Source: a virus. Taken from it: a stretch of DNA of 20,750 bases. A program made the position numbers and the translations under genes. The stretch is taken from IMG/VR virus record IMGVR_UViG_3300046007_000837, positions 1 through 20,750 of that record. One strand, 5' to 3'. Under the pieces are notes generated by a model, which saw only the letters and a program-made list of their open reading frames with translations, was not told the origin of the DNA and did no database searches. Shown here piece by piece: positions 1 through 6,917 of the stretch. The stretch's first letter is position 1. Each line of letters opens with the position of its first letter.

Positions 1-2
1 GG

Positions 3-68
3 TTTTTGCTGTATTCCGTGGCGTGGGTCACTTTTTGTGTGTGGGTATCGTGGGAGATGGAACAATGA
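3..68 (+). CDS. 3' end of an upstream gene, hydrophobic C-terminus (partial)
   Basis: Frame 3 is open from the window edge to a TGA at 66-68. That stop forms an ATGA overlap with the start of the next gene at 65, the same junction seen elsewhere in this genome (5842, 6099). The visible 21 residues are rich in Leu, Val, Phe and Trp and end in WEMEQ, so they could be the end of a membrane segment. No family can be named from so short a piece. The junction geometry is the main support; the gene could also be spurious. Confidence 0.4.
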   Translation, partial: FLLYSVAWVTFCVWVSWEMEQ

Positions 69-280
69 GCCAGGCAAACGACAGGCAAGAGGGCGGCAGC
101 CACTACAAAACCAAGGCGATCCAGCCGTGGGACTACATTGTGGCCAACGAACTTGGGTTCCTCGAGGGATCGATCATTAAGTACGTTACCCGCTACAAGG
201 AAAAAAACGGGGTCCACGACCTAAAGAAGGCCGCACACTTCCTCGAGAAACTAATCGAGGTGCAAAGTGGCAAGAACTAA
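65..280 (+). CDS. DUF3310-type small phage protein
   Basis: This 71-residue protein has the DUF3310 signature: GGSHYK near the N-terminus, then QPWDYI, GFLEGSIIKYVTRY and DLKKAAHFLEKLI. The family is often labelled a nucleotide kinase in phage genomes, but it lacks a P-loop and its role is unknown. The start at 65 is preferred over an in-frame ATG at 23, because GGGAG at 52-56 lies 8 nt upstream and the 14 extra residues do not belong to the family. The 3' end overlaps the terminase start by 14 nt. Such genes usually sit in the nucleotide-metabolism region, so its place beside the packaging gene is slightly unusual. Confidence 0.85.
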   Translation: MSQANDRQEGGSHYKTKAIQPWDYIVANELGFLEGSIIKYVTRYKEKNGVHDLKKAAHFLEKLIEVQSGKN

Positions 281-1820
281 GGAGCAATCCACTAAAGCCG
301 TGGCCACCACGGGTCTTAACTTAGACTTCTCGAGGTCTCCCACCGTCTACGACTTCATTGGATCAAACGCTTTTGTGCAAGGCGTCATGGGACCGGTGGG
401 GTCTGGCAAGAGCTACGCGTGCGCGGCCAAGGTAATGATCAAGGCCGTCAAGCAAAAGCCCTCCCCTATCGATGGCATCCGATATACGCGTTTTGCAATT
501 GTACGCAATAGCTACCCAATGTTGAAAACCACCACCATCAAGACCTGGTTGGACCTATTCCCAGAGGCAACCTTCGGTCCAATGCTGTGGACTCCACCAA
601 TCACGCACCACATCAGGTTGCCGGCCAGGGACGGGGCCGCTGGGATCGACTGCGAGGTGATATTCCTTGCGCTCGACCAACCCAAAGACGTGCGAAAGCT
701 GTTGTCCTTGGAGCTTACCGGCGCCTGGGTCAACGAGGCCCGAGAGCTGCCAAAAGCGGTGATCGATGGCCTCACCCACCGTGTTGGTCGGTACCCAACA
801 AAACGCGATGGTGGGGCCACCTGGCACGGTATCTGGATGGATACCAACCCAATGGACGACGATCACTGGTGGCACAAGATAGCTGAAAAGGAAAAGATGT
901 CTGGCCAGTACGCGTGGAAGTTCTGGAAACAACCGGGTGGGATTATTGAGGTGGACCCAGATCAGCTACCAGAGAATCCAGAGGCAAACGACCACATCTT
1001 CTCAGCTGGTAAGTGGTGGAAGGTGAACCCAAAGGCAGAAAACATCAACAACCTGCCTCCTGGCTACTACCAGCAGATGCTGCTTGGCAAGAACCTAGAT
1101 TGGATCAAGTGCTACGCGGGTGGGCTGTACACCTACGTTCAAGAGGGAAGGCCGGTGTGGCCAGAGTATAACGACTCAACCATGTCTGGTGACACCACCG
1201 TGAACCCGCAGGTACCCATCCAGGTGGGCCTGGACTTCGGTTTGACCCCAGCTGCAACCATTGGCCAGAGGCTGCCAAACGGACGGTGGGAGATTCACCA
1301 CGAAATTGTCACCTTCGATATGGGCCTCGAGAGGTTTGGCCACCAGCTGCTAGCGGAGCTCAACGCCAGGTACCCAAATCACCAGGTAATGATCTGGGGA
1401 GACCCTGCTGGCCAGGCCAGAGACGCCATCTACGAGGTGACGGCATTTGATTTTCTAAGAACCCTGGGGCTCAAGGCCCAACCCACGGCATCCAACGACT
1501 TCAAGGTCAGGCGCGAGTCTTCAGCTGCGCCAATGCAGCGGCTCATTGAGGGCAAGCCAGGACTGCTGGTCAACCGAGAGTGCAAGCTTTTGCGCAAGGC
1601 GCTAGCTGGTGGATATCACTTTAAGAGGGTAGCAATTGGTGCCGGCCAGGAACGATTCAGAGACGCGCCAAACAAAAACGAGCACTCACACATTGGCGAC
1701 TCTTTCGGATACTTACTGCTTGGGGGCGGCGAATACAACCGAATGACCAGGAGCCACAAATTGGGTGGCCAGCCACAGGGAATGATTGTGGCCAAAACCG
1801 ACTTTGACATCTTCGCATGA
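267..1820 (+). CDS. terL: Terminase large subunit (packaging ATPase/nuclease)
   Basis: A 517-residue DNA packaging motor of the T7-like type, close to the usual length (T7 gp19 is 586). The N-terminal ATPase has a Walker A motif GPVGSGKS at residues 42-49 and a Walker B-like GAWVNEARE around 152-160 with Glu158 as the likely catalytic acid. The C-terminal RNase H-like nuclease shows GLDFGLTP (Asp323), WGDPAGQ (Asp379) and HSHIGDSFGYLL (Asp478), a plausible acidic triad. It would hydrolyse ATP to pump DNA through the portal and cut the concatemer. The start is GTG at 267 with a weak GAGG at 257-260; an in-frame GTG at 300 is an alternative. No small terminase is visible nearby. Confidence 0.95.
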   Translation: MARTKEQSTKAVATTGLNLDFSRSPTVYDFIGSNAFVQGVMGPVGSGKSYACAAKVMIKAVKQKPSPIDGIRYTRFAIVRNSYPMLKTTTIKTWLDLFPEATFGPMLWTPPITHHIRLPARDGAAGIDCEVIFLALDQPKDVRKLLSLELTGAWVNEARELPKAVIDGLTHRVGRYPTKRDGGATWHGIWMDTNPMDDDHWWHKIAEKEKMSGQYAWKFWKQPGGIIEVDPDQLPENPEANDHIFSAGKWWKVNPKAENINNLPPGYYQQMLLGKNLDWIKCYAGGLYTYVQEGRPVWPEYNDSTMSGDTTVNPQVPIQVGLDFGLTPAATIGQRLPNGRWEIHHEIVTFDMGLERFGHQLLAELNARYPNHQVMIWGDPAGQARDAIYEVTAFDFLRTLGLKAQPTASNDFKVRRESSAAPMQRLIEGKPGLLVNRECKLLRKALAGGYHFKRVAIGAGQERFRDAPNKNEHSHIGDSFGYLLLGGGEYNRMTRSHKLGGQPQGMIVAKTDFDIFA

Positions 1821-1824
1821 GGTG

Positions 1825-1835
1825 ATTGCACGGTG
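1825..1835 (+). promoter_or_regulatory. Motif ATTGCACGGTG shared with the capsid promoter
   Basis: This 11-mer matches ATTGCACCGTG at 6947-6957 in 10 of 11 positions. Both copies lie upstream of a TTGCAT...TAGAAT promoter-like site. Here 12 nt separate it from the -35-like hexamer and there only 1 nt, a difference of 11 nt, about one helical turn. It may be a regulator binding site; no protein can be named. Confidence 0.35.
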
Positions 1836-1842
1836 ATATCAC
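1833..1842. promoter_or_regulatory. Perfect palindrome GTGATATCAC, possible operator
   Basis: A perfect 10-nt inverted repeat lies in the 61-nt gap after the terminase, ending 5 nt before the -35-like hexamer at 1848. If transcription starts at the ATG at 1882, it covers about -49 to -40, typical of an activator site. It has no loop and no T-tract, so it is not a terminator. Confidence 0.35.
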
Positions 1843-1847
1843 AGGTA

Positions 1848-1881
1848 TTGCATACCGATTAAAGACCAATAGAATAAAAGC
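1848..1881 (+). promoter_or_regulatory. Promoter-like TTGCAT-N16-TAGAAT before the cupin-like gene
   Basis: A -35-like TTGCAT (1848-1853) and -10-like TAGAAT (1870-1875) are separated by 16 nt. The ATG at 1882 begins 6 nt after the -10 and no Shine-Dalgarno precedes it. That is the geometry of leaderless transcription. The same hexamers, spacer length and 6-nt offset recur at 6959-6992. Confidence 0.6.
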
Positions 1882-2370
1882 ATGAGTGGCTTAGTCATCT
1901 TCGAGAGCGGAGATCTGTCAGTTGCAGATCAGCGCGAGTTGGTGATTAAGATGCAAGGGGAGCTGCTCGATATGGAGCAGGCAAAAATTGTTACATCTCA
2001 TCGATTCTTGCCTGGCATATATGAGCGCACGATTACGATACCGCCGTGGACTGTGTTAACCGGAGCTGCACACAAAACGCAATACCGGGTTCGCCTGGAA
2101 AGCGGAACCATCGCAGTCAACACAGATAGCGGAGTGAAAGTGCTGGTGGCCCCAATGGAATTTGATGTTCCAGCTGGTTTTCAAAGAGCTGGCAGGGTGT
2201 TCGATGAAGAGGTTGTGTGGACTGACATATATGAAAACCAGGACAACTGCCGCGACATTGAATTGCTTGAGGGTCGGTTGTATGAGGTTCCAGCGTGTGG
2301 GCTGGGTGAAAATCGCAAGTTGAAAGGGGAACTAATATGGCGGGATGGGTCGCAGGCGCAATTATCTTAG
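1882..2370 (+). CDS. Cupin-like protein of unknown function
   Basis: This 162-residue protein has a beta-rich centre (about residues 38-120) resembling a small cupin barrel: YERTITIPPWTVLTGAAHK, then a turn at ESGTIAV, and VPAGFQRAGRV around 96-106. Only His64 remains of the usual HxH metal motif, so metal-dependent catalysis is doubtful and a structural or ligand-binding role is as likely. It is the first gene after the terminase and has its own promoter-like site with no ribosome binding site, consistent with leaderless translation. Its 3' end overlaps the next gene by 34 nt. The fold is inferred from pattern only. Confidence 0.7.
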   Translation: MSGLVIFESGDLSVADQRELVIKMQGELLDMEQAKIVTSHRFLPGIYERTITIPPWTVLTGAAHKTQYRVRLESGTIAVNTDSGVKVLVAPMEFDVPAGFQRAGRVFDEEVVWTDIYENQDNCRDIELLEGRLYEVPACGLGENRKLKGELIWRDGSQAQLS

Positions 2371-2783
2371 GCTCTGCCTACACAGCAAACGAAGCTCGCA
2401 AGGCCAGGAAAGACGCCGAAAGCCAACAGCGGCAGGCTTTGCAACAGCAAGCATCAGACGCAGCCGCAATGCGCGAGCAGGTTGCCAAGCAAAATGAAAT
2501 TTATTCGATGCAGGCGGCCAGCCTTAAAGATCAGGCAGACCTGGCCAGGCAACAGTTTGAGCAGGGATCGCTGCAGTACAAAGAAAACAAGCTGGCCATG
2601 GAAAAGAAAGCATCAGAGGTGCAAGCTGCAGCTGACGAGGAGCGACGCAAGGCCGCAGCAGCTGAAGCATCGGCCCTAAAAGCTAGAACTCGCGGTGGAC
2701 GCCGAGCCCTATTGTCTCAAGAAAGACTAACACCGGAACTTGGAATTGAAAGCCCGCAGCTTGGAACGAGGGCGATGGTGTAA
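2337..2783 (+). CDS. Coiled-coil probable virion protein with hydrophobic N-terminus
   Basis: A 148-residue protein, not assigned to a named family. Residues 1-15 are small and hydrophobic (MAGWVAGAIILGSAY), like the N-terminal segment of ejection proteins. Residues 17-118 are a long helical, Gln/Ala/Lys-rich stretch with coiled-coil character. The C-terminus holds a compact motif, GGRRALLSQERLTPELG, that looks like a conserved docking peptide. The start has a strong AAAGGGGA at 2323-2330, 6 nt upstream, and overlaps the cupin-like gene by 34 nt. Position between terminase and portal, together with composition, suggests a minor structural or internal protein; this is inference. Confidence 0.8.
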   Translation: MAGWVAGAIILGSAYTANEARKARKDAESQQRQALQQQASDAAAMREQVAKQNEIYSMQAASLKDQADLARQQFEQGSLQYKENKLAMEKKASEVQAAADEERRKAAAAEASALKARTRGGRRALLSQERLTPELGIESPQLGTRAMV

Positions 2784-2785
2784 CC

Positions 2786-3583
2786 ATGGCGGCGCCAACC
2801 CTATATCAAAAACGAACTGCGGCAAAGCGCGGGTCTAGAGATATTGTTCGCCTAGCTGAACAATATAAGCGCGGTATTCAGTCTGTGTCGTCTGAGTACG
2901 AGCAGGCATTTGGCGCATACCAGGCAAAGACAGCTGAGACTCTGGCCCCATACGAGGCAGCAATTAAGAAATATCAAGAGAGCACTCTTCCTCAATACGA
3001 AAGCGCAGCCGCCACCTACGAGGCCAAGGCCAAAGAGTATCAAAGCAAAGTATCAAGCTACCAGGATTTATTAAAAAGCTATGCTGTTGATCCCCAGGGC
3101 AGGCGCGTCACAATGTCCAACTACGCTTATGGAAACGTATATACAACCAATTATCCAGGCACAAAACAACAGGTCAATTTCGCAGAAGCGTGGAAATATA
3201 ACCCGATTAACCTACCAGAAAGTTCTTTTGTTGAGGGATACTCAGGGCAGTCTCGCTGGGTTCTTCCATCGGGGTGGGAGTGGGTTCCAGATGTCAAAGG
3301 ACAAACTGGGTATCAAGCTACCGGCTATCTTAGAAAATCTGGAGTCACCACGCCTTTTGAGCAGTTTACGCAGCGCACGGCGCCTGGCGCGTTTACAGAG
3401 AAGGCCCCAGCTGCACCAGAGGCTCCACCATCTGCGCCAACAATTGAGTCATTCTCTGATGAGCCATTTCAGCAAAAACGCGCTGGACTAGAGAGCGAGT
3501 TTCAACGCGAATTGGGCGAGCGCAAATCTGCCCGCATATCAGCTGTATCACGCCGCTCTTCACGGCCACTAATGCAAGGGTAA
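2786..3583 (+). CDS. Probable virion protein with Tyr/Ala-rich helical N-terminus
   Basis: A 265-residue protein of unknown function. Residues about 15-95 form a regular Tyr/Ala/Lys-rich helical stretch (YEQAFGAYQAK, YEAAIKKYQ, YESAAATYEAKAKEYQ). A middle part rich in Gly, Trp and Tyr follows (NYAYGNVYTTNYPG, VLPSGWEWVPD), then a Pro/Ala linker at about 205-218 and a basic C-terminus ending RRSSRPLMQG. The gene begins 2 nt after the previous stop at a junction (GTAACCATGG) identical to the junction at its own 3' end. No catalytic motif is visible. Its setting suggests a minor head or connector protein. Confidence 0.8.
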   Translation: MAAPTLYQKRTAAKRGSRDIVRLAEQYKRGIQSVSSEYEQAFGAYQAKTAETLAPYEAAIKKYQESTLPQYESAAATYEAKAKEYQSKVSSYQDLLKSYAVDPQGRRVTMSNYAYGNVYTTNYPGTKQQVNFAEAWKYNPINLPESSFVEGYSGQSRWVLPSGWEWVPDVKGQTGYQATGYLRKSGVTTPFEQFTQRTAPGAFTEKAPAAPEAPPSAPTIESFSDEPFQQKRAGLESEFQRELGERKSARISAVSRRSSRPLMQG

Positions 3584-3585
3584 CC

Positions 3586-3747
3586 ATGGACAAAGTTGAA
3601 AAGGTAATGGGTGAATATAAGCGCGGAAAGCTCAAGAGCTCTTCTGGAGATAAAGTCAAAAATCGCAAGCAGGCGGTGGCCATTGCCCTGTCTGAACAGA
3701 GACGCTCTCGCAAGGGTGGTCTTATGAAGGACGCAAAATATGGATAA
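3586..3747 (+). CDS. Very small basic protein, DUF6496-like
   Basis: A 53-residue, Lys/Arg-rich protein. It contains KVMGEYKRGKLKSS and KNRKQAVAIALSEQRR, the characteristic pattern of a short phage family (DUF6496) recognisable by a KVM-x-E-[FY] start and the RKQAVAIALSE helix. The function is unknown. The strong positive charge and a place in the head-gene block suggest nucleic-acid or assembly contact, which is inference. AAGGG at 3576-3580 lies 5 nt upstream of the ATG. The 3' end overlaps the next gene by 8 nt. Confidence 0.82.
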   Translation: MDKVEKVMGEYKRGKLKSSSGDKVKNRKQAVAIALSEQRRSRKGGLMKDAKYG

Positions 3748-3901
3748 GGAAGTGTGGGACAAACCCAGGCCAAAGAGCGCCGGCAAACCAGAAAAACTTA
3801 CTTCATCTGAAAAACGTATGGCTATGCGTAAAGCAAAAAAGGCTGGGCGCCCGTATCCAAATTTAATCGATAACATGATGGCGGCCAGAGGCGAGAAGTG
3901 A
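3740..3901 (+). CDS. Very small basic protein with AGRPYPNLIDNM motif
   Basis: A 53-residue protein, by coincidence the same length as its upstream neighbour. It is Lys/Arg-rich with a C-terminal AGRPYPNLIDNMMAARG. That motif resembles a short conserved element I associate with other phage head clusters, but I cannot give it a family name. The ATG overlaps the previous gene by 8 nt and the stop overlaps the next start (GTGA). Dense overlap and intact codons support a real gene. Function unknown. Confidence 0.75.
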   Translation: MDKEVWDKPRPKSAGKPEKLTSSEKRMAMRKAKKAGRPYPNLIDNMMAARGEK

Positions 3902-4221
3902 GCAAATACAAGGACCCAGACGGTGGCCTTACCGAGGCCGGGCGTCGCAAATTTGAGCGATCAGGGGAAAGCAAGAACTTGCAGCCTGGCGTCAAAGATT
4001 CGTCTCCGTCTGGCGAGCGAGCCAGGCGCAAGGGTTCTTTTTTAACTAGGTTCTATACCAACCCAAGCGGTCCCATGGTTAACGAAAAGGGTGAGCCAAC
4101 TAGGTTGGCCAAGGCTGCTAATGCCTGGGGCGAGCCGGTTCCAAGAACACGCGCAGCAGCTGCGCGACTAGCTGCCAAGGGCCGTAATTTGCTTGAAAAG
4201 TACAAACTGGAAAAGGACTGA
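3898..4221 (+). CDS. DUF6321-like basic protein
   Basis: A 107-residue basic protein. It begins KYKDPDGGLTEAGRRKFERS, continues with a GVKD...SGERARRKGSFLTRFY region, and ends in an Ala/Arg/Lys-rich helix (RTRAAAARLAAKGRNLLEKYK). This order (G-G-L-T-x-x-G-R near the N-terminus, then RRKGSFLxRFY) fits the DUF6321 pattern. The function is unknown. The GTG start at 3898 makes a 4-nt GTGA overlap with the previous stop, implying coupled translation. The stop lies 1 nt before the portal ATG. Confidence 0.82.
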   Translation: MSKYKDPDGGLTEAGRRKFERSGESKNLQPGVKDSSPSGERARRKGSFLTRFYTNPSGPMVNEKGEPTRLAKAANAWGEPVPRTRAAAARLAAKGRNLLEKYKLEKD

Positions 4222-4222
4222 T

Positions 4223-5845
4223 ATGGATATTAGTTACTACGACAAGAAGGCTCCGGGCGGGCTGCGTCTTTCCCCTGACGAAATTATGAAACGTCAGGAA
4301 ATAGCCCAAAAGAAAAAAGACGAATTTCAGCAAATATATCAAGACGCCTACGAATTTGCCCTCCCGCAGCGCCAGCTATATGGCGTATGGGAAGGCGGTG
4401 CTACCGGCACCAAAAAAATGCACCGGGTATTTGATTCGACCGCAATCAATTCGACTCAGAGATTTGCTAACCGACTGCAGTCTGTGGTGTTTCCACCCCA
4501 GCGCAAGTGGTGCCGGCTAGAGCCGGGACCTTCTATTCCTACTGATAAGACACAGATGGCCCAGGCAATCTTGGATGTCTACCAGGACAAGATGTTTGCG
4601 GCGCTGCGTCAATCTAATTTTGATATTGCAATTGGAGAGTTTCTCTTAGACCTGGCGGTTGGTACGGCCTGTATGATGGTGCAGCCAGGCGATGACATTA
4701 GCCCAATTAACTTTGTGCCGGTCCCGCTATTTCTTGTGTCCTACGAAGAGGGCGCCAATGGCCAGGTAGACAATGTATACAGAAGAATGCGCATGAAGGG
4801 CGAGAGCATCGAGCGCCAGTGGCCAGATGCCAAGATGCCAGACGATATGGTGCGCCGCATTCAAAATAAACCCACGGACGACGTTGAGCTGCTCGAGGCA
4901 ACCATATTTGACGCCAAGCGCGGGGACTACTGTTACCACGTTATCGACAAGACATCTAAGCAAGAGATTGTCTATCGCAGAAGAAAGACCTCCCCGTGGG
5001 TTATATCGCGCTACATGAAAGTGGCTGGGGAAATCTATGGCCGCGGCCCGCTAATGACAGCGCTGCCAGACATTAAGACACTCAACAAGACAAAGGAGCT
5101 TCTACTTAAGAATGCCTCTATGGCCGTGTCTGGTGCCTACACCGCAGCTGATGACGGGGTCTTAAATCCCAACACGGTCAAAATTGTTCCTGGCGCGATT
5201 ATTCCGGTAGCCCGTAATGGTGGGCCACAGGGTCCGAGCCTGTTAGCGTTGCCCAGGTCTGGAGACTTTAACGTGTCGCAGCTGGTGATCAACGATATGA
5301 CCGCCAGCATCAAACGAATTCTGTTGGATGAGTCTCTGCCGCCAGACAATATGTCCGCTAGGTCTGCCACAGAAATTGTGGAGCGAATGAAGGAGCTGGC
5401 CCAGAACCTGGGCTCTGCCTTTGGTCGCCTGATCAATGAGACCATGATTCCTCTAACGGCCAAGATTCTCGAAGTAATGGACGAGCGCGGCATGATTGAC
5501 TTGCCACTGCGCGTTAACGGCCTAGAGGTTAAGGTTACCCCGGTGGCACCGCTGGCCCAGGCCCAGGCAATGGACGAGATCAACGCAATCTTGCAATACT
5601 CGCAGCTGATGCAGGGCTTTGGCACAGACGGAGCCGTCGCAATCAAGACAGACCTTGTCGTGGATTACATTGGCGACAAGCTGGGGGTGCCGGCCACGCT
5701 CAGAAACAACCAAGCAGAGAGAGCTGTTCTCATGGAGCAGATGCAGCAACAGCAACAAAATGCACTCGCTATGCAGGCAATGAGCGCTCAGATGGCCGCA
5801 ACCGCGGAGCAGCCCATGGTCCCACCTGAGATGGTGCCGGCATGA
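4223..5845 (+). CDS. Portal (head-to-tail connector), T7 gp8-like
   Basis: A 540-residue portal, close to T7 gp8 (536). It would form the dodecameric ring at one capsid vertex, binding terminase, scaffold and tail. Family features include the helical N-terminus through YEFALPQRQLYG (about 43-54), KMHRVFDSTAINSTQRFANRL (about 65-85), VFPPQRKWCRLEPG, and the clip/stem part with SARSATEIVERMKELAQNLG. The C-terminus is Gln/Met/Ala-rich (MEQMQQQQQ), which is common but poorly conserved. ATG at 4223 with AAAAGGA just upstream is preferred to an in-frame TTG at 4193. The stop overlaps the next start as ATGA. Confidence 0.95.
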   Translation: MDISYYDKKAPGGLRLSPDEIMKRQEIAQKKKDEFQQIYQDAYEFALPQRQLYGVWEGGATGTKKMHRVFDSTAINSTQRFANRLQSVVFPPQRKWCRLEPGPSIPTDKTQMAQAILDVYQDKMFAALRQSNFDIAIGEFLLDLAVGTACMMVQPGDDISPINFVPVPLFLVSYEEGANGQVDNVYRRMRMKGESIERQWPDAKMPDDMVRRIQNKPTDDVELLEATIFDAKRGDYCYHVIDKTSKQEIVYRRRKTSPWVISRYMKVAGEIYGRGPLMTALPDIKTLNKTKELLLKNASMAVSGAYTAADDGVLNPNTVKIVPGAIIPVARNGGPQGPSLLALPRSGDFNVSQLVINDMTASIKRILLDESLPPDNMSARSATEIVERMKELAQNLGSAFGRLINETMIPLTAKILEVMDERGMIDLPLRVNGLEVKVTPVAPLAQAQAMDEINAILQYSQLMQGFGTDGAVAIKTDLVVDYIGDKLGVPATLRNNQAERAVLMEQMQQQQQNALAMQAMSAQMAATAEQPMVPPEMVPA

Positions 5846-6102
5846 GCTGGGAGGACCTAGAGGAACCAATGCCCCCAGATATTAGGGACGTAACACAACA
5901 GCGCGAGGAGCTGGCCAAGCTGTGCCTGCGTGTATTTGCGACCGAGGACGGGCAAAAATTGCTGACCTGGCTTCGGGCAACCTATGTCGATGTGCCTGTC
6001 GCCGCGCCTGGCACCGACGCCTCATTCGCTTACTTTGTCGAAGGGCAGAGAAATGTAGTGAGGGATCTAATGTCGCGGATTAACCAAGCAAGGAAACTAT
6101 GA
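5842..6102 (+). CDS. Bbp19-like small phage protein
   Basis: An 86-residue protein with the pattern CLRVFATEDGQKLLTWLRATYVD followed by a short linker and FVEGQRNVVRDLMSRINQA. This matches the Bbp19-like family: a small helical domain with F-x-T-x-x-G, then EGQR. Members sit near portal and scaffold genes in many podoviruses and have no assigned biochemical role. The gene is joined by ATGA overlaps on both sides, so it should be made in step with portal and scaffold. Confidence 0.8.
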   Translation: MSWEDLEEPMPPDIRDVTQQREELAKLCLRVFATEDGQKLLTWLRATYVDVPVAAPGTDASFAYFVEGQRNVVRDLMSRINQARKL

Positions 6103-6881
6103 GCGAAGACACCAACATCGAGCCCGGAGAGTCCGGCCTACTCGATAACGTGCAACTAGAGGACCCAAACGCAAACAAAGAAGTAAACCCATCCGCAACC
6201 GCGGTGGACCACAAGGCAGCGCCGCCAGGCGAGCCAAAGCCAGAGGGTCCAAAGGACCGCCCAGATTTTCTCCCAGAGAACTTCTGGAAAGATGGCAAAG
6301 CAGACTACGAAAGCTTGGCCAAGAGCTGGAAGGACCTGCGGGCAAAAATCTCCAAGGGGGAGCACAACGCCCCAGCGGACGGCAAGTACAAGCTCGAGGC
6401 ATTCGGAGATGGCTACGACGACCAGAATCCCATTGCGGGAACACTGAGCAGCTGGGCAAAAGAGAACGGTATATCCCAGGCCCAATTTGATGACCTGGCC
6501 GGTAAGCTGTCCTCGCAGGCCAGAGAACTCATGCAGGGAGAATCTATTGACCCAGCAGAGGAGCTCAAGGCTCTGGGGCCAAACGGCAACGCCATCGTTA
6601 ACGGCATGGTCGATTGGGCCAGGGGAATGGTCAAAAAAGAAATTTTGTCTGCGGATGATTTTGAGGAATTCAAAATTATGGGCGGCACGGCCAGGGGCAT
6701 TAACGTGCTGATGAAAATCCGCTCTGCCTACGAGGGAAGGGTTCCGGTTGAATCTGTTCCGCTCGATGACGGCATGAACCGATCCAAGCTCGAGGGCTAC
6801 ATTAAAGACCCAAGATGGAACAGCGACCCCGCCTGGCGAGAGTCAAGAGAGCGGGAGTGGATGGCATCTCAAAATTCTTAG
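6099..6881 (+). CDS. Scaffolding / capsid assembly protein
   Basis: A 260-residue acidic protein in the scaffold position between portal and coat. It has a disordered Asp/Glu/Pro-rich N-terminus (about 1-55), then the motif RPDFLPENFWKDGKADYESL, which is typical of phage capsid assembly proteins, a helical middle (SWAKENGISQAQFDDLAGKL), and a charged helical C-terminus that would contact the coat protein. Scaffold guides prohead assembly and then leaves. AAGGA at 6090-6094 supports the ATG at 6099. A terminator follows 37 nt after the stop. Confidence 0.9.
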   Translation: MSEDTNIEPGESGLLDNVQLEDPNANKEVNPSATAVDHKAAPPGEPKPEGPKDRPDFLPENFWKDGKADYESLAKSWKDLRAKISKGEHNAPADGKYKLEAFGDGYDDQNPIAGTLSSWAKENGISQAQFDDLAGKLSSQARELMQGESIDPAEELKALGPNGNAIVNGMVDWARGMVKKEILSADDFEEFKIMGGTARGINVLMKIRSAYEGRVPVESVPLDDGMNRSKLEGYIKDPRWNSDPAWRESREREWMASQNS

Positions 6882-6895
6882 TAAGCATTTCCTCC

Positions 6896-6913
6896 TCCCC
6901 TCTCCTTCGGGGA
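6896..6913 (+). other. Small hairpin upstream of the terminator
   Basis: TCCCC (6896-6900) can pair with GGGGA (6909-6913) around an 8-nt loop in a pyrimidine-rich run. It lies directly before the intrinsic terminator and may protect or pause the end of the portal-scaffold transcript. It has no T-tract of its own. Confidence 0.4.
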
Positions 6914-6917
6914 TTTG

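Noticed and set aside
23-64. Upstream ATG extending the DUF3310 protein
   Set aside because: The 14 added residues do not fit the family and the ATG at 65 has a better ribosome site and an ATGA junction.
4193-4222. TTG start extending the portal by 10 residues
   Set aside because: It lies inside the previous gene, while ATG at 4223 has a good ribosome site and gives the usual portal length and N-terminus.
5137-5646. 169-codon antisense frame inside the portal gene
   Set aside because: It lies fully within a confident gene, has Ser/Arg-rich shadow composition, and no minus-strand promoter or ribosome site was seen.
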